From assembly GCF_017114915.1 (NCBI RefSeq), contig NZ_JAAUOE010000009.1:114539-178538 (forward strand): a stretch of DNA of 64,000 bases, read 5' to 3'. This document shows, in pieces, positions 25,513 through 35,648 of the stretch (its first letter is position 1; each line of letters begins with the position of its first letter). The notes under the pieces were generated by a model. The model was not told the DNA's origin. It saw nothing but the letters and a program-made list of their open reading frames with translations, and ran no database searches. The DNA is from Pseudomonas frederiksbergensis (GTDB taxonomy: Bacteria > Pseudomonadota > Gammaproteobacteria > Pseudomonadales > Pseudomonadaceae). The translations under genes and the position numbers were made by a program.

Positions 25513-26370
25513 TTACCGGGTGGCCTGAGCGCCCGCGTTTTTTGCGGCCGTACGCAACGGCCGGAATGCCTCGCGCAATTCTTCACTGAACAATTGAGGC
25601 TGTTCCCAGGCGGCGAAGTGGCCGCCCTTGTTGACTTCGCTGAAGTAGGACAACGATGGATAGGCACCCAACTCTGGCGGTACGGTCGCCGGCATGTTCA
25701 GATGAATGCCTAGTAAACCGGGAGGTGCCAGGCGACCCAATGCGTCCGAGATCACCGAACCATGATCGCCGCCCTGGGATACGTAATGGCTATAGCCCAA
25801 GCGCTTCATCAGCACATCCCAAGCTTTCGCCACCCGGTCAGGCCCCCAGCCCAATTCGGTGGGTTTGCCGGAAAAACCATGGCCGGGAATCGACGCAATC
25901 ACGACGTCGAAAGAGTCTTCTGCACGCCCGCCGTAAGCGGTCGGATCGGTCAGCGGGCCGATGGTTTTAAGGAATTCGAATTGTGAACCAGGCCAGCCGT
26001 GGGTGAGTATCAGCGGCATGGCGTTGGGATTGCGCGAGCGCACATGGATGAACTGGATGTCGACGCCATCGATAGTGGTGATAAATTCTGGCAAAGCGTT
26101 GAGCTTCGCCTCTGCCTTGCGCCAGTCGTAACCGTTGCCCCAGTACTTCACCAACTCCTGCGCCTGCGCCCGTTGCACACCTTGGGAAACATCGTTGACG
26201 GTTTCCTTATCAGGCCAGCGGGTGTCTGCGATGCGTTTGCGCAGGTCGGTCAGGCGCGCTTCATCAACGTGAATACGGTATGGGCGAATGGCCTCCGATT
26301 TAGCTGATGCAACGCTGGCGGATGAAGCCAGGCAACGGTGCCAGGCCGAAACGGACGAAACCGCAAGCAT
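25513..26370 (-). CDS. Epoxide hydrolase with internal deletion
   Basis: Protein of 285 aa. It has the epoxide hydrolase N-terminal region (IRPYRIHVDEARLTDLRKRI), HGWPGS (124-129) and nucleophile Asp202 in SQGGDHGS. Directly after PPELGAY (231-237) comes PSLSYFSEVNKGGHFAAWEQ, the normal C-terminal end with catalytic His251. Relatives are near 380-400 aa, so the cap and the acid-bearing strand, roughly 100 residues, appear lost in frame. The start has a strong AAGGAG. It heads a two-gene unit with the hydrolase downstream. Probably inactive, though still well expressed by its signals. Confidence 0.75.
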   Translation of the reverse strand: MLAVSSVSAWHRCLASSASVASAKSEAIRPYRIHVDEARLTDLRKRIADTRWPDKETVNDVSQGVQRAQAQELVKYWGNGYDWRKAEAKLNALPEFITTIDGVDIQFIHVRSRNPNAMPLILTHGWPGSQFEFLKTIGPLTDPTAYGGRAEDSFDVVIASIPGHGFSGKPTELGWGPDRVAKAWDVLMKRLGYSHYVSQGGDHGSVISDALGRLAPPGLLGIHLNMPATVPPELGAYPSLSYFSEVNKGGHFAAWEQPQLFSEELREAFRPLRTAAKNAGAQATR

Positions 26371-27081
26371 GATAAATCTCCTTTTTTGTAAGTGGCCTAT
26401 AGGCGCAGCGATCGTTGCCGACGCTGATCACCGGCCGTAGCGCACACTTGGCCACGGTCAGTTGCGACTATTGGGCTCACGCAGGCTTGATCAAACCACC
26501 GTGCTGCCGCCGGGACGATGACACGATGGTGTCGGTCGATACTTAGGTATGACTTGCGGAAAAATGCCGCAGTGACGGTGGCCTGCTCTGGTGAAGCGAT
26601 GCCCAGGTTCTACCCGTTCATGACGATATCTCCGGACGTTGAGTGATCCTGTGAGGCAGCCTGTGCTGTCTCGACGGAGCTCATTTGACGTCGGTCAGGT
26701 ATCCCGGATATGTCACCAACGGCCCATCAATGAAACAGTCCGTATCAGCGTGCGGCCTGGATACACAGAGATACACTTGGTGTCAGAAAGGTCAGCGGGC
26801 ATCCGCCTTTCTTGCCGGTCGCCAGCTATTGGTCACGTGCTGGACGGTGATTGCGCAGTGTCGGGATTAAGTAGCTGGCGTCTGAATTGCCTGGGGGGCT
26901 GGCCATGCATCGGGAGAAATACAGCCGTGGAATCCACTGTTCCTGGAATGGAGCGTCAAGTGGTTTCCCACCTACAGCCAGAAGGATGGTAACTCGCCGT
27001 GGCAGTTTAATCGGGCAATCACCAACCAGATCGGCGTCTCTGCCAGTGCCTGTTGTTCGTTTGTCATTCCCTGCCCCTTAA
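26371..27081. other. Gene-poor, rearranged stretch
   Basis: No gene is supported over about 710 bp. Short open frames exist but lack ribosome sites and recognisable families. The region lies between the truncated epoxide hydrolase and an integrase fragment, so it is probably relic DNA from an integrated element and its deletion. Confidence 0.4.
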
Positions 27082-27324
27082 GGACCAGCCCTGAAAGCAC
27101 TGGCGATGTCTTATCGGCCACCGTACAACTGCCGTCATACTTATGCGACAATATGCTTAATGTCCAACATGAACCCCGCCTTCATCGCTCAGCAACTTGG
27201 CCACAGCGTCCAAATGTTGCTGACGACGTATGCGCGTTGGCTCAACTCAAGCTCAGACTGGGCGGAGCTGGAAAAGCTCCAGATTGGTATCAAATCGGTA
27301 TCAGGCAAAAACGACCAGCTCTAA
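27082..27324 (+). pseudogene. C-terminal fragment of a phage-type tyrosine integrase
   Basis: The frame, open from a stop at 27079, encodes YNCRHTYATICL, then FIAQQLGHSVQML, then TYARWLNSSSDW. It carries the box II Arg/His (RHTYAT), the GH motif and the nucleophilic Tyr of tyrosine recombinases. About 80 residues remain of a protein usually near 390 aa. It ends 20 bp before the ybiT start. It is the relic of a phage or island. Confidence 0.85.
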
Positions 27325-27344
27325 CCCATTGATAGGTAAGGTAA

Positions 27345-28934
27345 TTGATTTCCACAGCTAACATCACGATGCAGTTCGGCGCCAAGCCGCTATTCGAAAA
27401 CGTTTCGGTCAAGTTCGGTGCGGGCAACCGCTACGGCCTGATCGGCGCCAACGGTTGCGGCAAGTCGACTTTCATGAAAATCCTCGGTGGCGACCTCGAG
27501 CCGTCCGGTGGCCAGGTCATGCTCGAGCCGAATGTGCGTCTGGGTAAATTGCGCCAGGACCAGTTCGCCTACGAAGAATTCACCGTGATCGACACCGTGA
27601 TCATGGGCCACGAAGAGCTGTGGAAGGTCAAGGCCGAGCGCGACCGCATCTACTCGCTGCCGGAAATGACCGAAGAAGACGGCATGGCCGTGGCCGAGCT
27701 GGAAACCGAATTCGCCGAGATGGACGGCTACACCGCCGAATCCCGTGCCGGCGAGCTGTTGCTGGGCCTGGGTATCGGCATCGAGCAGCACTTCGGCCCG
27801 ATGAGTGAAGTGTCGCCGGGCTGGAAACTGCGCGTGTTGCTGGCGCAGGCGCTGTTCTCCGATCCGGAAGTGCTGTTGCTCGACGAACCGACCAACCACT
27901 TGGACATCAACACCATCCGCTGGCTGGAAAACGTACTGACCCAGCGCTCCAGCCTGATGATCATCATTTCCCACGACCGTCACTTCCTCAACAGCGTGTG
28001 CACCCACATGGCTGACCTGGACTACGGCGAGCTGCGTCTGTTCCCGGGCAACTACGACGAGTACATGACCGCGGCGACCCAGTCCCGCGAGCAACTGCTG
28101 TCGGACAACGCCAAGAAGAAAGCGCAGATCTCGGAACTGCAATCGTTCGTCAGCCGTTTCTCGGCCAACGCCTCGAAAGCCAAGCAGGCGACTTCCCGCG
28201 CCAAACAGATCGACAAGATCCAGTTGGCCGAAGTCAAACCTTCGAGCCGTGTCAGCCCGTTCATTCGCTTCGAGCAGACCAAAAAACTGCACCGTCAGGC
28301 GGTTACCGTTGAGCGCATGGCCAAAGGCTTCGACGGCAAGACCCTGTTCAAGGACTTCAGCTTCACCGTTGAAGCCGGCGAGCGCGTGGCGATCATCGGC
28401 CCGAACGGCATCGGCAAGACCACCCTGCTGCGCACCCTGGTCAACGAACTGACGCCGGACGCCGGCAGCGTGAAATGGACCGACGCCGCGGAACTGGGCT
28501 ACTACGCCCAGGACCACGCTCACGACTTCGAAGACGATTGCAACCTGTTCGACTGGATGGGCCAGTGGACCCAGGGCGGCGAACAACTGGTTCGCGGCAC
28601 CCTCGGCCGCATGCTGTTCTCCAACGACGAAATCCTCAAGTCGGTCAAGGTCATCTCCGGTGGTGAGCAAGGGCGCATGCTGTTCGGCAAGCTGATCCTG
28701 CAAAAGCCGAACGTGCTGGTGATGGACGAACCGACCAACCACTTGGACATGGAATCCATCGAAGCGCTGAACCTGGCGCTGGAGAACTACCCGGGCACGC
28801 TGATCTTCGTCAGCCACGACCGTGAGTTCGTATCGTCCCTGGCCACCCGCATCATCGAGTTGAGCGCCGATGGCGTGATCGACTTCAGCGGCACCTATGA
28901 TGACTACCTGCGTAGTCAGGGTGTGTTGATGTAA
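27345..28934 (+). CDS. ybiT: ABC-F family ATPase, YbiT-like
   Basis: Protein of 529 aa with two ATPase cassettes. The first has Walker [10 protein letters not shown], the second GPNGIGKTT. Both have Walker B and [13 protein letters not shown] motifs, joined by the charged linker of ABC-F proteins ([20 protein letters not shown]). Collinear similarity with E. coli YbiT is strong over the whole length. ABC-F proteins act on ribosomes, not membranes. The start is TTG at 27345 (Leu-Ile-Ser-Thr-Ala-Asn), with AAGG upstream; the first ATG, at codon 9, would cut the first strand. The upstream DNA is an integrase relic, so its promoter may have been replaced. Confidence 0.92.
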   Translation: MISTANITMQFGAKPLFENVSVKFGAGNRYGLIGANGCGKSTFMKILGGDLEPSGGQVMLEPNVRLGKLRQDQFAYEEFTVIDTVIMGHEELWKVKAERDRIYSLPEMTEEDGMAVAELETEFAEMDGYTAESRAGELLLGLGIGIEQHFGPMSEVSPGWKLRVLLAQALFSDPEVLLLDEPTNHLDINTIRWLENVLTQRSSLMIIISHDRHFLNSVCTHMADLDYGELRLFPGNYDEYMTAATQSREQLLSDNAKKKAQISELQSFVSRFSANASKAKQATSRAKQIDKIQLAEVKPSSRVSPFIRFEQTKKLHRQAVTVERMAKGFDGKTLFKDFSFTVEAGERVAIIGPNGIGKTTLLRTLVNELTPDAGSVKWTDAAELGYYAQDHAHDFEDDCNLFDWMGQWTQGGEQLVRGTLGRMLFSNDEILKSVKVISGGEQGRMLFGKLILQKPNVLVMDEPTNHLDMESIEALNLALENYPGTLIFVSHDREFVSSLATRIIELSADGVIDFSGTYDDYLRSQGVLM

Positions 28935-28955
28935 AACAGCTACACGCTACACGTG

Positions 28956-28985
28956 AAAAGCCCTGTCCTGGTGACAGGGCTTTTT
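28956..28985 (+). terminator. Rho-independent terminator after ybiT
   Basis: AAAAGCCCTGTC-CTGGT-GACAGGGCTTTTT: a strong stem with a following T-run, 22 bp after the ybiT stop. Confidence 0.9.
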
Positions 28986-28997
28986 GCATTTCAGATT

Positions 28998-29023
28998 GAT
29001 CGTTCCCACGCGTGGGAACGATC
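28998..29023. repeat. 26-bp perfect palindrome, collapsed GATCGTTCCCACGC element
   Basis: GATCGTTCCCACG is joined directly to its exact inverted complement. These are the same outer arms as the 111-bp element at 8118-8228, with everything between them absent. It stands alone after the ybiT terminator. Confidence 0.85.
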
Positions 29024-29051
29024 ATCCATTGCATCATTGGTCAGTATTGAT

Positions 29052-30089
29052 TTATTGATCCGCGGTTTGCATGCCGGCGCGGGTGGGTTTGCCCAGTGCA
29101 TGGGAGAAGAAACGTCCGGCTTCGGAGATCAGGTTGCGGTGAATGTCCTTGCGGTCGACGCCGTCGGCATCGGTGCATAGCGCCGGCATGGTGGCGATCT
29201 GTTCTTCGTTGCACGGCGCCAGGAACACGAAGTGCCCTGCCCCGGCCAGTAATTTGAAGTCCGGGGCGGTTGGCAGTTTGCGCGCCAGGGCTGCGGCGTT
29301 TTTGTCGAACGCCACCAGTTTGTCGCCATCGCCGCTGTAGAGAAGCACCGGCACATGCACGTCGGCCAGGGTATGACGACCGAACTTCAGACTCAGCGGC
29401 GCCATCAGCAATAAGGCATGCACCCGCGGGTCTGCTACAGGTTGCAAGTCATCGCGGTCGACGATCAGTTCGCCTTGTGTGTTGCAGGCATCGTGGTCGT
29501 CCGGGCGCTCCTGGCAATAACGGCGCAGACGGTCCAGGTCCGGGGTGGCCCCGGACAGGATCAACGCGGTTTCGCCGCCCGCCGAATAGCCGATCACTCC
29601 AACTTGCTGGGCATTGACGAACGGCGCGAGCATGCGGTCGCCCAAGGTCGCGGTTATGGCTTCGGAAATCTGGATCGGCCGCCCGTAAAGGTTGCTCAAG
29701 GTGCCGAGACGGCTGTGGTCTTTGGAGTTGTCGCCGGGATGGATCACCGCCACCACCACAAACCCTTTGCGCGCCAGCGAGGTGGCCAGATCGTGCAAGG
29801 CCAGCGGGGTTCCGGTGTTGCCATGGGACAGCATCAGCATCGGGAAACGGCCGATGGCGACTTTGGTGTCTTCACCGGCTTCGACGGTGTAACCCTCAAG
29901 CGTGCTGGAATGTTCCCTCTCACTGGACGGGTAAAAGGCGATGGCGCGCATCGGCTGCAAGTCCAGCGGATCGAGGAACGTCATCTCATGGAAACCGACG
30001 CTCCAGCGAGGATACGGCGCAGGCGCGGCGTGCACTGAATTCAGGCTGCCGAACAGGCAAATCAGCAGCATTGCACAAAGACGCACCAT
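29052..30089 (-). CDS. Exported alpha/beta hydrolase (dienelactone/PAF-acetylhydrolase-like)
   Basis: Protein of 345 aa with a signal peptide (MVRLCAMLLICLFGSLNSVH, cut after A). The nucleophile elbow is GYSAGGE. An acid/His end is visible around GDGDKLVAFDKN and AGAGHFVFLAP. The family (predicted dienelactone hydrolases) acts on esters; the substrate is not clear. The ATG at 30089 has AAGGTGGGG upstream and is preferred to a GTG four codons earlier. Three cysteines late in the chain may form disulfides in the periplasm. Stand-alone gene. Confidence 0.82.
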   Translation of the reverse strand: MVRLCAMLLICLFGSLNSVHAAPAPYPRWSVGFHEMTFLDPLDLQPMRAIAFYPSSEREHSSTLEGYTVEAGEDTKVAIGRFPMLMLSHGNTGTPLALHDLATSLARKGFVVVAVIHPGDNSKDHSRLGTLSNLYGRPIQISEAITATLGDRMLAPFVNAQQVGVIGYSAGGETALILSGATPDLDRLRRYCQERPDDHDACNTQGELIVDRDDLQPVADPRVHALLLMAPLSLKFGRHTLADVHVPVLLYSGDGDKLVAFDKNAAALARKLPTAPDFKLLAGAGHFVFLAPCNEEQIATMPALCTDADGVDRKDIHRNLISEAGRFFSHALGKPTRAGMQTADQ

Positions 30090-30242
30090 GGGATGCCCCA
30101 CCTTGTTACCTGAGCGCAGAGGTTAACCCTCGACAGCATAATCCGGGCCAGAAACCAAAAACTCCGTACCTGGCCATCACGATGACCAGAATACAGAGTT
30201 TCAGGGGTATTGCCTGCGCTGTTTGACGTCTTTACGCAAGCC

Positions 30243-30854
30243 TTACGCGGCGGCGAACAATTGCTCGCTGATCTGCGCCTGAGCGTCGCTCATGGCTTTG
30301 GTGCGCACTTCATCACCGTAGGCCAGGCCATGGGCGCGGACGAACTCGATGTCGGTGATGCCGAGGAAACCGAACAGCACCTTCAAATAGTCTTCGTGAG
30401 CAGTGCCGGTCGGTTGGCCTGCGTGCAAACCGCCAGCCGTCGAAACGATCACCACTTTCTTGCCGCCGCACAGGCCTTCAGGGCCGGCTTCGGTGTAGCG
30501 GAAAGTCTGGCCGGCCACGGCGATGCGGTCGATCCAGGCCTTGAGTTGGGTCGGAATGGTGAAGTTGTACATCGGCGCAGCAATCACGACGGCATCGGCG
30601 GCGAGGAATTCGGCCAGGGCCTGGGCGCTCAAATCGGCTTCATGCTGTTGCGCGGCGTTGCGCAGTTCAGCGGCGGTGCCGGCGGCAACCAGGGTGTTGG
30701 CGGAAAAATGGCTGATGGCATCAGCGGCCAGGTCGCGGTAAGTCACCACAACGCCGGGCTCGGCGGCTTGCCAGGCCTTGACGACTTCGCCGCTCAACTG
30801 ACGGGAAGCCGAGTTGTCACCCAGAATGCTCGAATCGATATGCAGTAATTTCAT
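30243..30854 (-). CDS. azoR: FMN-dependent NADH azoreductase
   Basis: Protein of 203 aa of the flavodoxin-like quinone/azo reductase family. The FMN phosphate loop is [11 protein letters not shown] (8-18), and [18 protein letters not shown] (about 94-111) and the late STAGGLHAG are the usual flavin-contacting segments. It performs two-electron reduction of quinones and azo dyes and protects against oxidative stress. It is divergent from a LysR gene 129 bp away, which is its likely regulator. Confidence 0.94.
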   Translation of the reverse strand: MKLLHIDSSILGDNSASRQLSGEVVKAWQAAEPGVVVTYRDLAADAISHFSANTLVAAGTAAELRNAAQQHEADLSAQALAEFLAADAVVIAAPMYNFTIPTQLKAWIDRIAVAGQTFRYTEAGPEGLCGGKKVVIVSTAGGLHAGQPTGTAHEDYLKVLFGFLGITDIEFVRAHGLAYGDEVRTKAMSDAQAQISEQLFAAA

Positions 30855-30983
30855 GTGGGATCTCCAAGGTGAGGATCGCCACCCGGCGATCTGATGGAAA
30901 CAATCCTACCGACGAAACCAATAGCTGATTAGTCGGCAACAATGCGATAGTTCGTCCCACTGATAGAACAGTCGAGTGAAATC

Positions 30984-31892
30984 ATGCAAGACCTCAACGA
31001 TCTCTACTACTTCGCCAAGGTGGTCGACGCCGGCGGCTTCGCGGCGGCCGGGCGTTTACTGGGGATTCCCAAGTCACGGTTGTCGCGACGCATCGCCGAA
31101 CTGGAAGAGCGCCTGGGCGCGCGCCTGCTGCAACGCACCACCCGCCAACTCAACCTGACCGCCGTCGGCGAGCGTTACCTGCGCCATTGTCAGGCGATGC
31201 TGCTGGAGGCCGAGATGGCCGACGAAGCGGTGGCCAGCATGTCCAGCGAGCCCCGGGGACGGCTGCGGGTGTCCTGCCCCGTCGGGTTGGCCCACCAAAT
31301 GCTGCCGGGGGTGATCAGTGACTTTCTGGGGAAATTCCCGCAGGTTCAACTGGAGATGATGCTGCTCAACCGTCGGGTAGATCTGGTGACCGAGGGCGTT
31401 GATGTCGCCTTGAGAGTGCGGGATCTGGGTGATGAGGATCCCTTGCTGGTCATCCGCCGTTTACGTCAGGCGCAGACCGTCATGGTCGCCAGTCCGGCGT
31501 TTCTTCGTGAGCGGCAGATCAAGACCCCGGACGACTTGAAAAACGTGCCGATACTGGGTGCCCTGGAAGCCGATCGCCTGGTGCATCTGCGCATGCTCGA
31601 CCAGTATGGCAAGGTCTGTGACATGACGTTCGAGGCCCGATTGGGGATCGATGACTTTATCGTGCGCAAGGCTTGTACCCTGTCCGGGCTGGGTTTTACC
31701 GTGCTGCCGATGATGTATTGCGAGCAGGAACTGGAAGACGGCTCACTGGTGCAGTTGCTGCCCGACTGGTCGTTGCCGGGCGGCTGGCTGCAAGCGGTCT
31801 ACCCTCATCGACGCGGGGTGATGCCGGCGGTGCGCGCCTGGATCGACCATTTGATCGAATCATTCAATGTGTGTGGGGACCGACTGTTATGA
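30984..31892 (+). CDS. LysR-family regulator, divergent from azoR
   Basis: Protein of 302 aa with an N-terminal winged helix-turn-helix (DLNDLYYFAKVVDAGGFAAA, then GIPKSRLSRRIAELE) and a C-terminal substrate-binding fold from about residue 90. The branch with RTTRQLNLT and RGRLRVSCPVGLA is common among regulators of quinone or azo reductases. Divergent placement suggests control of azoR from the shared 129-bp region. Its TGA overlaps the next ATG (ATGA), so the small MmcQ/YjbR gene is co-translated. Confidence 0.9.
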   Translation: MQDLNDLYYFAKVVDAGGFAAAGRLLGIPKSRLSRRIAELEERLGARLLQRTTRQLNLTAVGERYLRHCQAMLLEAEMADEAVASMSSEPRGRLRVSCPVGLAHQMLPGVISDFLGKFPQVQLEMMLLNRRVDLVTEGVDVALRVRDLGDEDPLLVIRRLRQAQTVMVASPAFLRERQIKTPDDLKNVPILGALEADRLVHLRMLDQYGKVCDMTFEARLGIDDFIVRKACTLSGLGFTVLPMMYCEQELEDGSLVQLLPDWSLPGGWLQAVYPHRRGVMPAVRAWIDHLIESFNVCGDRLL

Positions 31893-32248
31893 AGGCAAGG
31901 CCAATGAGCGAAGAGGACGTCGCGCAATTCTGCCTGGCGTTGCCCGGCGCGCGGGAGGACTACAAGTGGGGTGGCGTGCGGGTGTTCTCGATTGCCGGGA
32001 ACAAGATGTTCGCCTTGCAAAACCTGCGGGGCCAGTCCCTGGCCTTCAAGGTCGACAAGGACCTGTTCCTGGGCCATTGCGACCGACCGGGCATTCACCC
32101 GGCGCCGTATCTGGCCCGGGCGCAGTGGATCATCATGGACACGCCCTACCCGCTGGGCACCGAAGAGCTGCAAGGCTTGCTGCAACGCTCCCATCAACTG
32201 GTGGTGAGTAAGTTGCCCAAGCGCACGCAAGTCGGCTTGCTGCTTTGA
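31889..32248 (+). CDS. MmcQ/YjbR family DNA-binding-like protein
   Basis: Protein of 119 aa starting MKARPMSEEDVAQFCLALPG and containing the family blocks REDYKWGGVRVFSIAGNKMF and PAPYLARAQWIIMD. The fold resembles the CyaY/phage double-wing DNA-binding fold, but function is not established. The start overlaps the LysR stop by four bases; a second possible start lies five codons in. Same transcription unit as the LysR gene. Confidence 0.85.
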   Translation: MKARPMSEEDVAQFCLALPGAREDYKWGGVRVFSIAGNKMFALQNLRGQSLAFKVDKDLFLGHCDRPGIHPAPYLARAQWIIMDTPYPLGTEELQGLLQRSHQLVVSKLPKRTQVGLLL

Positions 32249-32249
32249 A

Positions 32250-32666
32250 TTAAAACAACGCGAACAGATGAGCGCCCAGAAACAGCTGGTCGATCCAGAA
32301 CACCTGATGCATCAACACGATGAGCCAGAACACCAGTTGAAACGAAACCTTGCGGGTCTTGTGCCGAAACACTTGCTGGGCCAGCAAGGCCCCCGGCCAA
32401 CCGCCCGCCAGTTCCACCGCGTGCAAGACGTTCTCCGGCGTGCGCCAGCTGTCGGCGCGGGCCTTGTGCTTGTCGCTCCAGTACAGGAAAAACGCCAGCA
32501 CGCTGACGATGCCGTAGGCCGCCAGGGGAATCAGGGACACCCCGCGCAGCCACAGCGACACCGAGCCAAACAACGGCACTGCGCACAGCGCCGCGAACAC
32601 CATCAGTTTGAGCCTGGGGTTCTGAATCGCGCGCCCAGGGTTGTTGCGTGCGGCGCAATTGTTCAT
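32250..32666 (-). CDS. DUF1294 membrane protein
   Basis: Protein of 138 aa with about four hydrophobic segments. It has the DUF1294 core [20 protein letters not shown] followed by [22 protein letters not shown]. Relatives often carry an N-terminal cold-shock domain, which is absent here. Function unknown. Its ATG overlaps the stop of uppP (ATGA type, 32663-32666), so it is probably translated together with that phosphatase. It ends two bases from the convergent MmcQ-like gene. Confidence 0.85.
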   Translation of the reverse strand: MNNCAARNNPGRAIQNPRLKLMVFAALCAVPLFGSVSLWLRGVSLIPLAAYGIVSVLAFFLYWSDKHKARADSWRTPENVLHAVELAGGWPGALLAQQVFRHKTRKVSFQLVFWLIVLMHQVFWIDQLFLGAHLFALF

Positions 32667-33493
32667 GACTTGACCGCGGTCCAGTCGACCCAGCCGAACT
32701 GCCAGGTGGCCAGGATCACCAGACCGAACGCAATGCGATACCAGGCGAATGTCGCGTAGCTGTGGCTGGCAATGAACAGGAGCAAGCCGCGAACGGCGAT
32801 CATCGCAAAGATAAACGCGGTGATGAAGCCAATGGCGAACACCGGGAAATCAGCCGGTACAAACAGATCGCGGTATTTGTAGCCCGAGTACACCGCTGCA
32901 CCGACCATGGTCGGCATCGCGAGGAAGAACGAAAACTCGGTGGCCGTCTTGCGCGACAAGCCGAACAGCAAGCCGCCAATGATGGTGGAGCCGGAACGCG
33001 AGGTTCCGGGGATCATCGCCAGGCACTGGGCGAAACCGACTTTCAGGGCATCTTTCCAGGTGATGTCGTCGACGCTTTCAGCATGCACTTCATGCTGACG
33101 GCGTTCGGCCCATAACATGACGACCCCGCCCACGACCAATGCGGTGGCCACGGTAATCGGGTTGAACAGATACTCGTGAATCAGATCCGCGAAGATCACC
33201 CCCAACACCACCGCCGGCAGGAAAGCGATCAGCAGGTTCGCAGTGAAACGTCGAGCGCTAGGCTGCGTCGGCAAGCCGATGACCACGTCGAAGATCTTGC
33301 GGCGAAACTGCCAGACCACCGCCAGGATCGCACCGAGCTGAATGATGATATTGAAGGCCATGGCCCGCTCGCCCCCAAAGTTGAGCAAGTCCGCCACGAT
33401 GATCTGGTGCCCGGTACTGGAAATGGGCAAGAACTCCGTCAGCCCTTCTACAACGCCTAAAATCAATGCCTGAAAGGCTGTCCAAAAATCCAT
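32663..33493 (-). CDS. uppP: Undecaprenyl-diphosphatase
   Basis: Membrane phosphatase of 276 aa that dephosphorylates undecaprenyl diphosphate for reuse as the cell-wall lipid carrier. Active-site motifs are [16 protein letters not shown] (Glu16, Glu20, His29) and [11 protein letters not shown] with the catalytic Arg. About eight membrane segments. The start is ATG 33493; an in-frame extension upstream has no ribosome site. High activity confers bacitracin tolerance in this family (bacA). First gene of a pair with the DUF1294 protein. Confidence 0.95.
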   Translation of the reverse strand: MDFWTAFQALILGVVEGLTEFLPISSTGHQIIVADLLNFGGERAMAFNIIIQLGAILAVVWQFRRKIFDVVIGLPTQPSARRFTANLLIAFLPAVVLGVIFADLIHEYLFNPITVATALVVGGVVMLWAERRQHEVHAESVDDITWKDALKVGFAQCLAMIPGTSRSGSTIIGGLLFGLSRKTATEFSFFLAMPTMVGAAVYSGYKYRDLFVPADFPVFAIGFITAFIFAMIAVRGLLLFIASHSYATFAWYRIAFGLVILATWQFGWVDWTAVKS

Positions 33494-33788
33494 CAATCCC
33501 CCAAGAAGCCATGCCCCCAAGGCATGCCCCGTTAATAATTGGTAGAGCGTTAACCGCGATCAGCGTCCGCTGAATCCCCGCGCGCACAAGATCCACACAA
33601 AACCGTAAAAATTCCGTGAAAAATTGACTTGGACTCAGGTTTTTCCGTGCGGGGCCGAAATCCTATCAGACACGCCCCATTTGCGCTGCCGCGTAATACG
33701 ACCTGAGTCGGATAGGCCCGGTCGGCAACGTGTGGTTGGATGCTGGCGATCGTTTATGACAAGAACAAGAAACCGGAGTAACCGCCTT

Positions 33789-35423
33789 ATGAACAGCTTG
33801 CGCAGTGTGTCGATCAGCCGACGCTTGTGGCTTATCTTGATCGTGGCCGTGGTGATGCTGTTGACGTTGGGCGTGATGATGCTCAAGCAGATCCACGACG
33901 ACCTCTATCAGGCCAAGGTCCAGAAGACCCAGCACGTGGTGCAGACCGCCAGTGGCATCCTGGCCTACTACCACAGCCTGGAAACCGCCGGCACCCTCCC
34001 CCGCGCCGCCGCGCAACAGCAGGCACTGACCGCCGTGCGCGGTTTGCGCTACGACCAGAATGACTACTTCTGGATCAACGACCTGACCCCCGTCATGGTC
34101 ATGCACCCGACCAATCCGAAACTGGAAGGCCAGAACCTCTCGACGATCCGCGACCCGGACGGTTTCGCGCTGTTCAACGAAATGGTCGCCATCGCCAAGG
34201 CCAAGGGCGCCGGCATGGTCGACTACCGCTGGCCGAAACCGGGCGCCAGTGCACCGGTGGAGAAAACCTCCTACGTCAAACTGTTCGAGCCCTGGGGCTG
34301 GGTCATCGGTTCGGGCGTGTACATCGATGACATGCAGGCCGAGTTTTATGCGCAGGTCTGGAAGGCCTCTTTCGTGGGGCTGGTGATTGCCCTGATCATG
34401 GCGCTGCTGGTGATCATGATTGCCCGCAGCATCGTGCGCCCGCTGCAGGAAACCGTGAACGCCATGGCCAACATCGCCAGCGGTGAAAGCGACCTGACCC
34501 GCAGCCTCGATACCCACGGCCAGGACGAAGTCACGCAACTGGCCCGGCACTTCAATGCCTTTACCGCGAAACTGCGCCTGGTCATCAGTCAGTTGCAAGT
34601 GTCTGCCGGCGCGCTGGGCCAGTCTTCCAGTGAACTGGGCAACGATGCCGCGCAAGCCCAGCAACGCAGCCAACAGCAGTCCCAACAGATGGAACTGGTG
34701 GCGACCGCGATCAACGAAGTGACCTACGGCGTGCAGGACGTCGCGAAAAACGCCGAGCACGCGGCCAGCGAAATGCGCGATGCCGAGTCTCAGGCGCAAC
34801 AGGGGCAGATCAATATCGATGGCAGCCTGCAGCAGATCGACAAGCTGTCTTCGACCATCGATCAAGCCGTCGACGTGATTCGTACGCTGGCTGACGAAAG
34901 CACGCAAATCGGCAGTGTCCTGGAGGTGATTCGCTCCATCGCCGAGCAAACCAACCTGCTGGCTCTCAACGCTGCCATCGAGGCCGCCCGGGCCGGCGAG
35001 CAAGGTCGAGGGTTTGCGGTGGTCGCCGATGAAGTACGCCTGCTGGCCCAGCGCACCCAGAAGTCGACGGCAGAAATCCAGTCGATGATCGAACGCCTGC
35101 AAAGCCATTCCGAAGCGGCGGTCAAGGTGATTGGCGACAGCAGCCGTGCCTCGCAATTGACCATCGAACAGGCCGGCCTGGCCGGGGCCAGCCTGAATGC
35201 CATCGGCCAGGCCTTGCGTAATCTCAACGGGTTGAATGCCTCGATAGCCAGCGCGACGTTGCAGCAGGCGCATGTGGTCGAAGACATCAATCAGAACGTC
35301 ACCCAGGCCGCCGGGTTGTCCCACAGCACGGCATTGGCGGCCGAACAGTCGAGCGTGGCCAGCGTTCACCTCAAGGAATTGAGCGAGCAGTTGAACGGAC
35401 TGCTCAAGCAGTTTCGGGTCTAA
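33789..35423 (+). CDS. Methyl-accepting chemotaxis protein with single Cache domain
   Basis: Chemoreceptor of 544 aa. First membrane segment about residues 12-34; periplasmic sCache_2-type sensor to about 190 (motifs [12 protein letters not shown] and [16 protein letters not shown]); second membrane segment about 195-215; HAMP; and the conserved signalling tip with [20 protein letters not shown]. Start ATG 33789 fits the cytoplasmic N-terminus [13 protein letters not shown]; an upstream in-frame extension is unsupported. sCache_2 receptors often sense small organic acids, but the ligand is not predictable. No CheBR methylation-site pentapeptide at the extreme C-terminus was seen. Confidence 0.92.
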   Translation: MNSLRSVSISRRLWLILIVAVVMLLTLGVMMLKQIHDDLYQAKVQKTQHVVQTASGILAYYHSLETAGTLPRAAAQQQALTAVRGLRYDQNDYFWINDLTPVMVMHPTNPKLEGQNLSTIRDPDGFALFNEMVAIAKAKGAGMVDYRWPKPGASAPVEKTSYVKLFEPWGWVIGSGVYIDDMQAEFYAQVWKASFVGLVIALIMALLVIMIARSIVRPLQETVNAMANIASGESDLTRSLDTHGQDEVTQLARHFNAFTAKLRLVISQLQVSAGALGQSSSELGNDAAQAQQRSQQQSQQMELVATAINEVTYGVQDVAKNAEHAASEMRDAESQAQQGQINIDGSLQQIDKLSSTIDQAVDVIRTLADESTQIGSVLEVIRSIAEQTNLLALNAAIEAARAGEQGRGFAVVADEVRLLAQRTQKSTAEIQSMIERLQSHSEAAVKVIGDSSRASQLTIEQAGLAGASLNAIGQALRNLNGLNASIASATLQQAHVVEDINQNVTQAAGLSHSTALAAEQSSVASVHLKELSEQLNGLLKQFRV

Positions 35424-35428
35424 TCACT

Positions 35429-35568
35429 TGTAGCAGCTGGCGCAGCCTGCGTTCGGCTGCGCAGCAGTCGTAAAATCAGGCGACGCGGTGTTCCAGACAG
35501 ACCGCGTGCGCAGAATTTACGACGGCTTCGCCGCCGAACGCAGCCTCGCGGGCTCGGCAGCTGCTACA
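35429..35568. repeat. Inverted pair of TGTAGCAGCTG-type repeats (REPIN-like)
   Basis: It starts TGTAGCAGCTGGCGCAGCCT and ends with the inverted form GGCAGCTGCTACA. Same family as 2034-2168. It fills the gap between the chemoreceptor and pnuC. Confidence 0.75.
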
Positions 35569-35648
35569 CCGGACCGCGCAAGCCGGTTCTACTTGGCAGC
35601 GCCTGCCGCTACAATCCGCCACCTCTTCGTCTTCCCCAAGGAACCTCC

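Noticed and set aside
26639..26992. 117-codon plus-strand open frame
   Set aside because: No ribosome site, no recognisable domain, Ser/Arg-rich composition; it lies in relic DNA.
33666..35369. 567-codon minus-strand open frame
   Set aside because: Antisense shadow of the chemoreceptor gene; composition is artefactual and no family is recognised.
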